This document shows positions 51,824 to 60,696 of a DNA stretch of 64,000 nt, piece after piece; positions within the stretch are counted from its first letter, which is position 1, and the number at the start of each line of letters is the position of its first letter. The notes beneath the pieces were generated by a model. It saw only the letters and a program-made list of their open reading frames with translations, had not been told where the DNA came from and did no database searches. The stretch is from Streptomyces sp. CG4 (lineage in GTDB: Bacteria > Actinomycetota > Actinomycetes > Streptomycetales > Streptomycetaceae). The position numbers and the translations under genes are program-made. Location: the NCBI RefSeq assembly GCF_041080655.1, contig NZ_CP163525.1, positions 4,154,001-4,218,000 of the forward strand, given 5' to 3'.

Positions 51824-52026
51824 TCGCTCCGCCGGTTGTGCCACGAGGGGTCGTCTTTCATCCGCGGCGCCGTTGTGGCTGGTCGCTCCCCCAAGGGTGC
51901 TTCAACGACCGTGAATTGACGGTCCGGCCCGGGAGCCGCTTCCACCCCAGCCCCGCCACCCGGGCGATGCTCGACATCCTCGGGGTCCGGGCACGGCCGG
52001 CCCGGTCCTGACGCGGCGGCGGATCG

Positions 52027-52794
52027 TCAGCGGGGGCGACGGGCGTGGGCGGCGACCAGGTCGCGCAGCCGGCCGGGGCCGAAGGGGCGGCCGTGGCCGG
52101 GGCGGACGACGGCGACCCCGAGGTCCGCGAGGTCCGCCAGGCGGGCCAGGCTCCGGCGGTAGGCGACCGGGTCGGACTCGGGCAGGTCGTCGATGAGGTC
52201 GCCCTCGTAGAGCACGTCGCCGGTGTACAGCGCGCCGGTGCGCTCCTCGTACAGGGCGATGCAGCCGGGGGTGTGGCCGGGCAGATGGAGGACGGTCAGG
52301 ATCCGGCCGCCGAGGGCGAGCGTGTCCCCGTCCAGGAGGGTGCGGGTCACCGGCAGCGGGTCGATGCGGTGGGCGCGGGGGTCGTACCCGGGGTGGGGCA
52401 GCGCGTCGATCAGCAGGTCCGGTACGGGTGCTCCGCCGGCGTCGATGCCGAGGCGCGCGTACAGCTCGGGGCCGTACAGGCTGGCGGGCACGCCCGCGGC
52501 CAGGGCCTCGGCGGCGGCCGGATGCGCGGCCCGCTCGCGGAACTCGTGGGCGCCGCCGACGTGGTCCAGGTGGGCGTGGGTGAGGACGACCAGCGGATCC
52601 CGCTCGAACAGGCGCGGCAGGTGCCGGCGCAGGGCGGCCACGCCGAGTCCCGCGTCCACGACGAGGTCCCGGTCGGTGCCGCGCAGCCACCACAGGTTCG
52701 CCCGGAGCAGCGGATGGACATGGGGTTCACGGATCCGTACGACGCCGTCGGCCGGTTCCGTCAGCTCGTACCAGCCGTCCGCACATGCAGTCAT
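52027..52794 (-). CDS. MBL-fold metallohydrolase
   Basis: 255 residues. The metal motif VLTHAHLDHVGG (HxHxDH, ~70-81) and further metal residues LHLPGHTPG, TGDVLYEG and VRPGHGRP are present, consistent with a glyoxalase II/beta-lactamase-fold hydrolase. ATG 52794 is preferred; a longer frame adds 14 residues. It is divergent from an ArsR/DUF5937 regulator, which probably controls it. Substrate unknown. Confidence 0.87.
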   Translation of the reverse strand: MTACADGWYELTEPADGVVRIREPHVHPLLRANLWWLRGTDRDLVVDAGLGVAALRRHLPRLFERDPLVVLTHAHLDHVGGAHEFRERAAHPAAAEALAAGVPASLYGPELYARLGIDAGGAPVPDLLIDALPHPGYDPRAHRIDPLPVTRTLLDGDTLALGGRILTVLHLPGHTPGCIALYEERTGALYTGDVLYEGDLIDDLPESDPVAYRRSLARLADLADLGVAVVRPGHGRPFGPGRLRDLVAAHARRPR

Positions 52795-52850
52795 GCGCGG
52801 GATCCCACCAGGGTGTCCGCCGGTCCGGCGAGACATTTACCGTGGGCCGA

Positions 52851-53816
52851 ATGTTGCTGCTGCGGCTCGACGTCGACGATCTGGCCTCGGTGCGGTTCGC
52901 CTGCTCGCCGCTGACCGAGACCGTGCTCAGCCTGTGGGCGTGGCAGAACCCGGTGCGGCACGCCGAGCACCAGCCCTTGCTGCGCCGCTCCGCCCCGCTG
53001 CTACGACAGCTCGACTGGCCCCTGCTGCGGGCGCTGGTCGGACCGGGCCGGCGGATCCCCGACTTCCTCACCCCGCATCCGGCCGCGCCCGTCCCCGGCA
53101 TCGCCGACGAGTTCACCGCCCTGCGCGCCACCCCGGCCGAGCGCATGGCGGCCGAACTGGCCGATGCCGCCGGAGTACTTGGGCCCCACCCGCTGCTGCG
53201 GGCCGGGCACGCGGATCCCGCGGCCCTGCTGACCCGGATCGCCGACGCCCTGCACGCCTACTGGACGCTGGTGATCGCCCCGCACTGGCCGCGGATGCAC
53301 GCCGTGCTGCGGGCCGACGTGCTGCACCGCGCCCGGCGGCCGGCCGACGGCGGCACCGCCGCGCTGTTCGCCGGGATCGACCCGGGGCTGTGCTGGCGCG
53401 GCGGCACGCTCGCCGTGGACGCGCTCCGCCACGAGCAGCGCGATCTCGCGGTGGACGGGCGCGGGGTGACGCTGAGTCCGTCGCTGTTCTGCGACCGCGT
53501 CATCACCCTGGTCGACCCCGCGCTGCCGCCCCGGATCGGCTACCCGGCGCACGGTCGCGGCACGGTCTGGGGTCCGCCGGCAGCGCCTGCGCCGGCCGCG
53601 CCGGCCGACCTGCTCGGCCGCACCCGGGCCCGGCTGCTGGCCGCGCTCGCCGACCCCGCGAGCACCACCGACCTGGCCCGCCGACTGGGCCTGAGCACCG
53701 CCGCGGTCAGCCGGCACCTCGGCGTACTGCACCGCGCGGGCCTGCTCACCCGGGCCCGCGACGGGCACGCGGTCCTCTATCTGCGCAGCCCCCTCGGCGA
53801 CCGGCTGTGCGACTGA
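52851..53816 (+). CDS. DUF5937/ArsR-type winged-helix regulator
   Basis: 321 residues: an N-terminal DUF5937 domain (LLLRLDVDDLASVRFACSPL, TETVLSLWAWQNP, ~1-225) and a C-terminal ArsR-like winged helix (TRARLLAALADPASTTDLAR, RLGLSTAAVSRHLGVLHRAG, ~255-310). A known Streptomyces architecture for repressors. ATG 52851 is the natural start; the intergenic region to the divergent MBL gene is 56 bp. Confidence 0.87.
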   Translation: MLLLRLDVDDLASVRFACSPLTETVLSLWAWQNPVRHAEHQPLLRRSAPLLRQLDWPLLRALVGPGRRIPDFLTPHPAAPVPGIADEFTALRATPAERMAAELADAAGVLGPHPLLRAGHADPAALLTRIADALHAYWTLVIAPHWPRMHAVLRADVLHRARRPADGGTAALFAGIDPGLCWRGGTLAVDALRHEQRDLAVDGRGVTLSPSLFCDRVITLVDPALPPRIGYPAHGRGTVWGPPAAPAPAAPADLLGRTRARLLAALADPASTTDLARRLGLSTAAVSRHLGVLHRAGLLTRARDGHAVLYLRSPLGDRLCD

Positions 53817-53836
53817 CGAGGCGGGGCGGCCCGTGG

Positions 53837-54643
53837 TCAGTCCAGCTGGAGTCGGTCCGTCAGGCCCGCCTCCGCGAAGGCCGCCACCACGTGCTCTCGG
53901 GTCTCGGTGAAGTGGGCCCAGCTGTCGCAGTGGGCCGGGATCACGCGGCGGGCGGCGAGGAGGCGGGCCGCGGTGGCCGCTCCCCGGCCGTCGAGGACGA
54001 GGAGCGCGTCGTCGAGGACCCGCAGCCGCGGTGCGCCGGCGAAGAGGACGGCGGTGTCGACGGGGCCGTACCGGTCGGCGATCTCCTGGACCAGCTCCAG
54101 GGACGCGTTGTCGCCGCTGACGTAGACGCCGGGCAGGTCGGCGGAGGTCAGCAGGAAGCCGGTGACCTCGCCGACCAGTGGCTCGGAGCCCTCGGGGCCG
54201 TGCAGGGCCGGCGCGGCGGTCACGGTGACCGTGCCGCCGTCGGGGCGGTCCAGGTCGACGGACTGCCAGGGGGTGAGCGGCTCGGTGGCGCCGCCGAGGC
54301 GCTTCGCCGCCGCGGGGGTGGTGAGGGTGCGCGGGGTGGCCGCGAGCAGGGCCCGGCCGGAGTGGTCGAGGTTGTCGGCGTGCTGGTCGTGCGAGAGCAG
54401 GACGACGTCCACGGGTCCCAGTTCGGCGGCGCTCGTGCGCGGCGGGGCCGTCTTGGTCAGGGTGCGGCCGCTGGGCGACGGGTAGTCGCCGGGGTCGTCG
54501 AAGGTGGGGTCGGTGAGGAAGCGCAGCCCGCCGTACTCGATGAGGACGGTCGGCCCGCCGAGGACACGGACCGGTATGCGCTCCCCGTCGACGGCGGCGG
54601 CAGGGGCGGGGGCGGGGGACGCGGCGGAGGGTGTTGCGGGCAT
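53837..54643 (-). CDS. MBL-fold hydrolase of the UlaG-like branch
   Basis: 268 residues. The metal-binding loop LSHDQHADNLDHSG (~88-101) and HG in ALHGPEGSE plus AHCDSW near the end match the UlaG/lactonase-like class of MBL-fold enzymes. Soluble, Pro/Ala-rich N-terminus. Divergent from the CGNR gene with a 13-bp inverted repeat between them. Confidence 0.85.
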   Translation of the reverse strand: MPATPSAASPAPAPAAAVDGERIPVRVLGGPTVLIEYGGLRFLTDPTFDDPGDYPSPSGRTLTKTAPPRTSAAELGPVDVVLLSHDQHADNLDHSGRALLAATPRTLTTPAAAKRLGGATEPLTPWQSVDLDRPDGGTVTVTAAPALHGPEGSEPLVGEVTGFLLTSADLPGVYVSGDNASLELVQEIADRYGPVDTAVLFAGAPRLRVLDDALLVLDGRGAATAARLLAARRVIPAHCDSWAHFTETREHVVAAFAEAGLTDRLQLD

Positions 54644-54670
54644 GTCTACTCACCTCACGGACAGAAGGAG

Positions 54671-54709
54671 TTCATCCGTGAGAGACAGTAGATGCTTCTC
54701 ACGGATGAA
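54671..54709. promoter_or_regulatory. 13-bp perfect inverted repeat, divergent operator candidate
   Basis: TTCATCCGTGAGA (54671-54683) and TCTCACGGATGAA (54697-54709) separated by 13 bp lie between the MBL and CGNR genes. The symmetry and position point to the binding site of a dimer, probably the CGNR protein itself. Confidence 0.6.
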
Positions 54710-54722
54710 GGCAAGACGTACC

Positions 54723-55343
54723 ATGAGACGCGTGACAGAGAGCGTGCGCGCGACCGGCCGCCCCGCCCCGTACCCGCCGGCGCCGGGTGCGGAGCAGTAC
54801 CCCGCCCTGGACCTCGCCAACAGCGCCGTCGCCCTGCCCGGAGGCCACCGCATCGACCTCCTCGGCACGCCCGCCGCGGCCCAGGAGTGGCTCGTGCACC
54901 ACGGCCTCGCCCCCGCCGACGCCGACCTGCGCGAGAGCTGTGCGACCCGGCTGCGCGCGCTGCGGGCACAGATCCGCGCCCTGCTCGCCGCCCGGGTCGA
55001 GGACCGGCCCGCCCCCGCCGACGCCCTGGCCGAGGTCAACGACGCGCTCACCCGCGTCCCCGCCGCCGCACTGCTGCACTGGTCCGCCGACCGCGGCCTG
55101 CACCGGGCGGCGGCCCACCCGACCACCCAGATCGTCGAGCACGCCCTTGCCGCACTCGCCGCCGACGCCGCCGACCTGCTCACCGGCCCCGACGCCGACC
55201 GCCTGACCGCGTGCGGCTCCGCTCCCTGCAACCGCTACCTGCTCCGCCACGGCCGCCGCCACTGGTGCTCCACCCGCTGCGGCGACCGCGCCCGCGCGGC
55301 CCGCGCCTACGCCCGCCGCACAGGACGGCCCGAGGAGGACTGA
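54723..55343 (+). CDS. CGNR zinc-finger DNA-binding protein
   Basis: ~206 residues: N-terminal ABATE-type domain (PALDLANSAVALPGGHRIDL, ~24-43) and C-terminal CGNR zinc finger (ACGSAPCNRYLLRHGRRHWC then STRCGDRARAARAYARR, ~165-203) with the Cys residues visible. Such proteins are stress-response transcription factors. ATG 54723 or GTG 54732 can start it. The operator-like repeat upstream suggests self-control and control of the divergent MBL hydrolase. Confidence 0.85.
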   Translation: MRRVTESVRATGRPAPYPPAPGAEQYPALDLANSAVALPGGHRIDLLGTPAAAQEWLVHHGLAPADADLRESCATRLRALRAQIRALLAARVEDRPAPADALAEVNDALTRVPAAALLHWSADRGLHRAAAHPTTQIVEHALAALAADAADLLTGPDADRLTACGSAPCNRYLLRHGRRHWCSTRCGDRARAARAYARRTGRPEED

Positions 55344-55411
55344 CCCTCAGGGAGGACTGACCCTAGGGAGGCGGTCCGGGACAAGCCCCCGCAATCCACT
55401 CCGGTTCCGCA

Positions 55412-55428
55412 GCGCCCTGAAGGGGCGC
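55412..55428. terminator. Hairpin terminator GCGCCC-TGAA-GGGGCGC
   Basis: This stem-loop with a TGAA loop is a very common Streptomyces end-of-transcript sequence. It lies after the CGNR gene and before the convergent M55-like gene. Confidence 0.6.
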
Positions 55429-55527
55429 GGGGCCGTATCGATGTGCGGCTACCGCCGCGCGGGCGCGACCGGCCACGACGGTGCCGCAGGCGAACGACGG
55501 CACATCCCGGCAATCCCAGCGGAGCGC

Positions 55528-56034
55528 TTAACAGTACGGCGCCTGCCGGGTGAGCGACGTGGCCACCCGCATCCACACCCCGAACTGCCTCCGCCGGCCT
55601 AGCGCCGCCGCCGTCGCATGGGCGAGCCCGATCTCACCCACCGGCCGCCCGTCCAGCCACATGTCCTCGATCTCGTGGCCCATAAAACTGTGACTGAGGA
55701 CACCCGGGGTGCCGGCCCGGGAGTGGTGGCCGACGCACAGCACGGCGTCGTACTCCCTGGTCAGGCCCTCCAGCATGCCCATGCGCTCGGGCTTGCCCCG
55801 TACCAGCCGGACGGCCGGGTGCAGCGCCTCGGGCAGTAGATTGCGCATCGGGCCGTGCGCGTCGTTGACGAGGATGTCGGCGGCGCCGGCCGTCAGGGCG
55901 CCACGCACGGCCGCGTTCACGTCCTCGGCCATCATGGAACGGCCGCGCTCGCAGTCCCGGCCGCCCGGCTGGACGTCGTCGGCGTCCACGAGCCCGGTGA
56001 CGCCTTCCATATCGACGCTGATGTAGACACGCAC
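55528..56034 (-). CDS. M55 D-aminopeptidase-like protein, shortened
   Basis: 168 residues versus ~270 for DppA-type M55 peptidases. The N-terminal two-thirds matches well: VYISVDMEGVTGLVDADDVQ, GAADILVNDAHGPMRNLLPE, GHHSRAGTPGVLSHSFMG, VGEIGLAHATAAALG. It then jumps to RVATSLTRQAPYC, which looks like the normal extreme C-terminus. So ~100 residues, including part of the active-site domain, appear lost by internal deletion. Could be inactive or a different oligomeric form. Start GTG, complement of 56032-56034. Confidence 0.65.
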   Translation of the reverse strand: MRVYISVDMEGVTGLVDADDVQPGGRDCERGRSMMAEDVNAAVRGALTAGAADILVNDAHGPMRNLLPEALHPAVRLVRGKPERMGMLEGLTREYDAVLCVGHHSRAGTPGVLSHSFMGHEIEDMWLDGRPVGEIGLAHATAAALGRRRQFGVWMRVATSLTRQAPYC

Positions 56035-56050
56035 GCCTCGACCCTATCGG

Positions 56051-56069
56051 ACCCTACGTATTGTAGGTT
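56051..56069. promoter_or_regulatory. Palindrome ACCCTAC-N5-GTAGGTT, copy 1
   Basis: Lies between the M55-like gene (minus) and the small membrane gene (plus). It matches the palindrome at 56466-56484 in both arms, so a single regulator may bind both. Confidence 0.55.
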
Positions 56070-56122
56070 CCCAACCGCCAGCGGCCGCAGGGCTGTTCCA
56101 TCGTCCGTTCACCGGGGGATCC

Positions 56123-56398
56123 ATGCAGGACATGAATACGGAGGCCGGTGCGGAGGTCCGCCTGCGCAGTCTCGCGCCGACGCTGGCCCTGCTGGTCGGC
56201 AGCCTCCTCGTCGCCGCCGTCGGCGTGTACGAGCTGTGCGGTTTCGGGCTGCACAGCCTCGACCGGCGCCCGCACCTGTTCAGCGACGGCCTCGCGACCG
56301 GCGGGGTGATCGTCGCCGCGGTCGCGGCCGGTGCGGCGGTCGGCAATCTGGCCTGGCATCTGGTGGCGGCCCGGCGCGACAGGGAAAGGGGCAGGTAA
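56123..56398 (+). CDS. Small two-TM membrane protein
   Basis: 91 residues with two hydrophobic helices (LAPTLALLVGSLLVAAVGVY and ATGGVIVAAVAAGAAVGNLA) and a charged tail. No family recognised. A palindrome shared with the next gene lies upstream, so co-regulation with the lysyltransferase-like gene is likely. Confidence 0.6.
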   Translation: MQDMNTEAGAEVRLRSLAPTLALLVGSLLVAAVGVYELCGFGLHSLDRRPHLFSDGLATGGVIVAAVAAGAAVGNLAWHLVAARRDRERGR

Positions 56399-56463
56399 GA
56401 GGCGTACTCAAGGGAGGGGCCGGGTAAGAGCGAATGCCGGTACGCTCCGAGTACACAGGCGCT

Positions 56464-56486
56464 TTACCCTACAAACTGTAGGGTAA
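56464..56486. promoter_or_regulatory. Palindrome TTACCCTACA-N3-TGTAGGGTAA, copy 2
   Basis: Perfect 10-bp arms, 40 bp ahead of ATG 56527. Together with 56051-56069 it defines a repeated site ACCCTAC-N5-GTAGGKT. Confidence 0.6.
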
Positions 56487-56526
56487 CTGTGCCCCCGCCC
56501 CTCTGCACCCAAGGTGACCAGGCACC

Positions 56527-58353
56527 ATGCCCGCTGAAGCGTCCACCCTGACCGACGCGAAGATCCCCCGCCAGCGCGGTACGCGCCCCGCGTTCCGGAT
56601 GCCCGAACCCAGCCCGCGGCTGCGGGCGGGCGCAGCCTCGGCCACCGTGTGGTACCTGCGGCTGATCGCCGTCTTCAACATCATCGCGGTGACGTCGCTG
56701 CCGTTCCGCAAAGAGGTGCAGGAACACAACGACGGCAAGCTGTTCACCGCCCGCCATGTGCATGCGCACACGCACCACGCCGGCCAGTTCTTCACCCCGT
56801 ACCTGGCCACCGCGGGCCTGGCCTCGGCCGCGGCGGCGATCTTCCTGGCGCTGGTGATGCGCCGCGGGAAGCGGGCCGCGTGGGTGGTGAACATGCTGCT
56901 CGCCGGCCCCCTCTTCCTGCTCTACGTCCTCGCCCTCACCCAGCACCCGTTCCGCGGCCACGTCTTCAACTGGGTCTCCACCGCCCTCACCGGCCTCTTC
57001 TTGGCCGCGCTGGTGATCGGCCGCCGGGAGTTCAACGCTGTCGGCGACCCCTCCAACCCGCGGCTCGCCCTCGCCGTGGGCACCGGCGGGCTGCTGCTGA
57101 CCGGCGGCCTCGGCACGCTGCTCGTGCACGCCACCAACAAGCTGACGGGCGCCACCCTGTTCGACGAGCTCGCCTACAGTCTGCTGCGCGGCATCAGCGT
57201 CGGCCCCCTCGCCGACCGGGTCGACTCCGTGCACGCGCCCCGCTGGGTCGACATCATCCTCAACATCCTGCTCGCCGCGGCCTTCTGCCTGGTCCTGTAC
57301 GCCTGCTTCCGCTCTCCGCGCGGCCGCAAGCTGCTCACCGACGAGGACGAGGAGAAGCTGCGCGCGCTGCTCGCCAAGCACGGCTCCCGTGACTCCCTCG
57401 GCTACTTCGCGCTGCGCCGCGACAAGGCCGTCATCTTCTCCCCCACCGGCAAGGCGGCCGTCACCTACCGCGTCGTCGGCGCCGTCTCCCTCGCCTCCGG
57501 CGACCCGATCGGCGACCCCGAGGCCTGGCCCGGCGCCATCGAGGCCTGGCTCACCGAGGCCCGCCGGCACGCCTGGACCCCGGCCGTCATGGGCGCCAGC
57601 GAGGAGGCCGGCACGATCTACGCCCGCCACGGCCTGGACGCCCTCGAACTCGGCGACGAGGCGATCGTGGACATCGCCGACTTCACCCTCGAAGGCCGCG
57701 CGATGCGCGTGGTCCGCCAGGCCCACAACCGGGTCAAGCGGGCCGGCTACACCGTCCGCGTCCGCCGCCACGAGGACATCCCCGCCGAGGAGATGGCCGT
57801 CCTCGTCCAGCGCGCCGACGACTGGCGCGACGGCGCCACCGAACGCGGCTTCTCCATGGCCCTCGGCCGCCTCGGCGACCCGGTGGACGGCCGCTGCGTG
57901 ATGCTGGAGTGCCGCGACGCGAACGACGAACCCCGCGCCCTGCTCAGCTTCGTGCCCTGGGGCGAGCACGGCCTCTCCCTGGACCTGATGCGCCGCGACC
58001 GCGACTGCGAGAACGGCCTGATGGAATACATGGTGGTCGAACTCCTGCTGAACGCGAAGGAGTTGGGCATCAAGCGGGTGTCGTTGAACTTCGCGATGTT
58101 CCGCTCGGTCTTCGAGCGCGGTGCCCGCCTGGGCGCGGGTCCCGTCCTGCGGCTGTGGCGCTCCACGCTCACCTTCTTCTCCCGCTGGTGGCAGATCGAG
58201 TCCCTCTACCGGGCCAACGCCAAGTACCGGCCCGTCTGGGAACCCCGCTTCCTCCTCTTCGCCAAGTCCAGCGACATCCCCCGCATCGGCCTGGCCAGCG
58301 CCCGCGCGGAGGGTTTCCTGGAGCTGCCGGGCATAGGCGGCCGCCGGTCGTAG
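56527..58353 (+). CDS. Phosphatidylglycerol lysyltransferase-like membrane protein (DUF2156/MprF-type)
   Basis: 608 residues. About five membrane helices in the first 270 residues (for example YLRLIAVFNIIAVTSLPF; AAAAIFLALVMRRGKRAAWV) and a C-terminal GNAT-like aminoacyltransferase domain of the MprF/DUF2156 type (~290-580): SLASGDPIGDPEAW, MGASEEAGTIYARHG, YTVRVRRHEDIPAEEMAVLV, GLSLDLMRRDRDCENGLMEY. It would add an amino acid to membrane phospholipid using aminoacyl-tRNA. Next to, and convergent with, a two-component system. ATG 56527 is preceded by CAAGGTGACCAGGCACC. Confidence 0.85.
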   Translation: MPAEASTLTDAKIPRQRGTRPAFRMPEPSPRLRAGAASATVWYLRLIAVFNIIAVTSLPFRKEVQEHNDGKLFTARHVHAHTHHAGQFFTPYLATAGLASAAAAIFLALVMRRGKRAAWVVNMLLAGPLFLLYVLALTQHPFRGHVFNWVSTALTGLFLAALVIGRREFNAVGDPSNPRLALAVGTGGLLLTGGLGTLLVHATNKLTGATLFDELAYSLLRGISVGPLADRVDSVHAPRWVDIILNILLAAAFCLVLYACFRSPRGRKLLTDEDEEKLRALLAKHGSRDSLGYFALRRDKAVIFSPTGKAAVTYRVVGAVSLASGDPIGDPEAWPGAIEAWLTEARRHAWTPAVMGASEEAGTIYARHGLDALELGDEAIVDIADFTLEGRAMRVVRQAHNRVKRAGYTVRVRRHEDIPAEEMAVLVQRADDWRDGATERGFSMALGRLGDPVDGRCVMLECRDANDEPRALLSFVPWGEHGLSLDLMRRDRDCENGLMEYMVVELLLNAKELGIKRVSLNFAMFRSVFERGARLGAGPVLRLWRSTLTFFSRWWQIESLYRANAKYRPVWEPRFLLFAKSSDIPRIGLASARAEGFLELPGIGGRRS

Positions 58354-58367
58354 GAGGGTGCGAGGAG

Positions 58368-58399
58368 AGCGCCGTAGGGCAGTCCCGGGCTACGGCGCT
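58368..58399. terminator. Convergent hairpin terminator (AGCGCCGTAG stem)
   Basis: AGCGCCGTAG pairs perfectly with CTACGGCGCT across 12 bases, at the end of the lysyltransferase-like gene and touching the stop codon of the histidine kinase gene on the other strand. Confidence 0.7.
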
Positions 58400-59807
58400 A
58401 GCCGCCCACCGTGAAGCCGATGACCGTTCCGCCGCCCTCCCGCCGAAAGGCGAAGGGCGCGCCCCCGTGCGCCATGGCGACCTCCCGCACGATGGACAGC
58501 CCCAGCCCGGACCCCGGCAGGGACCTGGCGTCGGCGGCCCGGTAGAAGCGGTCGAAGATCCGGATCAGGTCGCCCTCGGCGATACCGGGCCCCCGGTCCA
58601 GCACCTCCACCCGCACAGTGCCCGGCCGCGCCGGCCCGGTGATGGCGACCTCGATCGGGCCCTTCCCGCCCCGGTCGAACTTGGCCGCGTTCTCCACCAG
58701 GTTGGACATGGCCCGCTGCAGCATCCCGGGCCGCCCGTCGGTCGTCGTGTCACCGCTCGTCCGCAGCACGATCTCGCGCCCGGTACGGCGCTTGGCGACC
58801 GCCACGACCTCCTCGGCGATGTCGGCGAGGTCCACCCGCTGCGGCGGCTCGGTGTCGGACTGCCCCGCGGCGAGGTCGACCAGCTCATTGACCAGATCGG
58901 TCAGTTCCCGAGCCTCCTGGCCGAGGTCGGCGACCAGTTCGTCCCGCGTCGCCGGCGGCAGTTCGTCGATGCGCCGGAGCAGGGAGATGTTCGTCCGCAG
59001 GGACGTCAGCGGGGTGCGCAGCTCGTGCCCCGCGTCCTGGACCAGGCGCCGCTGGTCCTCCTCGGACTGCGCGAGCCGGCCCAGCATCCGGTCGAAGGCG
59101 CGGCCGAGCCGCCCCACCTCGTCCAGCCCGGCCACCGGCACCTCGATGCCCAGCCGGCGGGTGCGGGCCACGTCCTCGGCGGCGGAGGTCAGGATCACCA
59201 GGCGCCGGGTGATCCGCCGGGCCAGCCACCACCCGAAGAGCCCGGCCGCCACCACGACCGCCGCCATCAGGATCAGTGTCCGCTGCTGCAGCGTACGCAG
59301 CAGGTCCTCGGTGTCGCTGAACTCCTGCGCGACCTGCACCGCGCCCCGCCCGTCACCGAGCGAGACGGTGGCGATGCGGTACACGTCCGAGTCCACCGGC
59401 ACGTCCTTGTGCTGGACCACCTTCCCCGCCGTCGTCGCGAGCGCCATGGCCTTGTCGCGGGAGGTCACGGGCAGGCTCGGGTTGCCATGGTCCACGATCT
59501 GGCCCTGCGCGCCCAGCACCTGCACATCGGTGCGGGCGGGCCGGACCAGGTCGTGCCCGGGGCGGGAGGAGGAGAAGTCCTCCGGGACCATCTCGTGCTG
59601 CCGCACCTCGTCCCGGACGTCCTGCACGACCTGCGAGAACACCGACTGCTGGTCGACGCGGACCAGCCGCGCCGCGCTGCCGTACGACAGGATGCCGACG
59701 AGGATCGTGACGGCGGCGGTGACGGCCGCGAAGGAGACGGCGAAGGTGGTGCGCAGGGAGACCAGCTTGGGCCGGCCCGGGGCGAGCAGCCGCCGCAGCC
59801 GGCCCAC
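58398..59807 (-). CDS. Sensor histidine kinase
   Basis: 469 residues: an N-terminal membrane helix (~19-41), an extracytoplasmic sensor domain (~42-175), a second helix (LILMAAVVVAAGLFGWWLAR, ~176-195), HAMP linker, dimerisation domain with VQDAGHELRTPLTSLRTNIS (His ~260) and a GHKL ATPase with NLVENAAKFD (N-box), DRGPGIAE and GSGLGLSIV. It reads an extracellular signal and phosphorylates the response regulator encoded immediately upstream with no spacing. GTG start. Confidence 0.93.
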   Translation of the reverse strand: MGRLRRLLAPGRPKLVSLRTTFAVSFAAVTAAVTILVGILSYGSAARLVRVDQQSVFSQVVQDVRDEVRQHEMVPEDFSSSRPGHDLVRPARTDVQVLGAQGQIVDHGNPSLPVTSRDKAMALATTAGKVVQHKDVPVDSDVYRIATVSLGDGRGAVQVAQEFSDTEDLLRTLQQRTLILMAAVVVAAGLFGWWLARRITRRLVILTSAAEDVARTRRLGIEVPVAGLDEVGRLGRAFDRMLGRLAQSEEDQRRLVQDAGHELRTPLTSLRTNISLLRRIDELPPATRDELVADLGQEARELTDLVNELVDLAAGQSDTEPPQRVDLADIAEEVVAVAKRRTGREIVLRTSGDTTTDGRPGMLQRAMSNLVENAAKFDRGGKGPIEVAITGPARPGTVRVEVLDRGPGIAEGDLIRIFDRFYRAADARSLPGSGLGLSIVREVAMAHGGAPFAFRREGGGTVIGFTVGG

Positions 59808-60539
59808 CTAGTCCTCCCGCAGCACGTAACCCACGCCTCTCACGGTGTGGATCAGCTGCGGCGCGCCGGGCTCGTCCAGCTTGCGGCGCAGGTAGCCGAC
59901 GTACACGGCGAGGTTCTTCGAGCCGGGACCGAAGTCGTAGCCCCAGATCCGGTCGTAGATCGTGGAGTGGTCGAGGACGATGCCCGCGTTGCGCACGAGC
60001 AGCTCCAGCAGCTCGAACTCGGTGCGGGTCAGCTCCAGTTCGCGCTTGCCGCGCCAGGCCCGGCGGGCCTGCAGGTCCATCCGGATGCCGGCGGCCTCGA
60101 CCTGCCGGTCGGAGATCTGCACGTCCCGGCCGCCGCTCTCGGTACCGGTCCCGCCGCTGCCGGAGGGCACCGGGCTGGTGCGGCGCAGCAGCGCCCGCAG
60201 CCGTGCGAAGACCTCCTCGACGTCGAACGGCTTGACCACGTAGTCGTCGGCTCCGGCGTCCAGACCCGCGATCCGGTCGGCGGTCTCCACCAGGGCGGTG
60301 AGCATGAGGATCGGGGTGCGGTCGCCCTCGGCGCGCAGCACCCGGCAGACCTGCAGGCCGTCGATGCCGGGCATCATCACGTCGAGCAGGAGGACGTCCG
60401 GCGGCGTCTTGTGGGCCTGCGCCAGCGCTTCCACACCGTCGGCGACCGCCGTGACCTCGTACCCCTCCAGCGTCAGGGCACGCTCCAGGGCATGACGGAT
60501 GGCACGGTCGTCTTCGGCGAGCAGCACAGTCTGGGGCAC
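59808..60539 (-). CDS. OmpR-family response regulator
   Basis: 243 residues: receiver domain with TVLLAEDDRAIRHALERALT, phospho-Asp in PDVLLLDVMMPGIDG (~53), Lys in VVKPFDVEEVFARLRALLRR, and a C-terminal winged helix (LELTRTEFELLELLVRNAGI; DRIWGYDFGPGSKNLAVYVG). Partner of the kinase whose gene starts at the next base. A GTG start is used. It may control the nearby ACCCTAC palindromes, but that is a guess. Confidence 0.95.
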   Translation of the reverse strand: MPQTVLLAEDDRAIRHALERALTLEGYEVTAVADGVEALAQAHKTPPDVLLLDVMMPGIDGLQVCRVLRAEGDRTPILMLTALVETADRIAGLDAGADDYVVKPFDVEEVFARLRALLRRTSPVPSGSGGTGTESGGRDVQISDRQVEAAGIRMDLQARRAWRGKRELELTRTEFELLELLVRNAGIVLDHSTIYDRIWGYDFGPGSKNLAVYVGYLRRKLDEPGAPQLIHTVRGVGYVLRED

Positions 60540-60696
60540 CCTCCCAGTCTGCCAAGGCCGCCGCCCGTTCGGTCGGGACGAGCGGACCTACGATCACCCT
60601 TTTTACCGCCCTCTCACCGTCACACGGGCAACCGGAAGCAGGCGCCTACCGTCCTCTCACCTTGCCTCGCCCGACAGCGGAGCCCCCAGGCCGGAA

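Noticed and set aside
51929..52012. Possible coding relic (frame reading RFHPSPATRAMLDILG) after the flotillin gene
   Set aside because: Only ~28 codons without a recognisable family; cannot be distinguished from chance in high-GC sequence.
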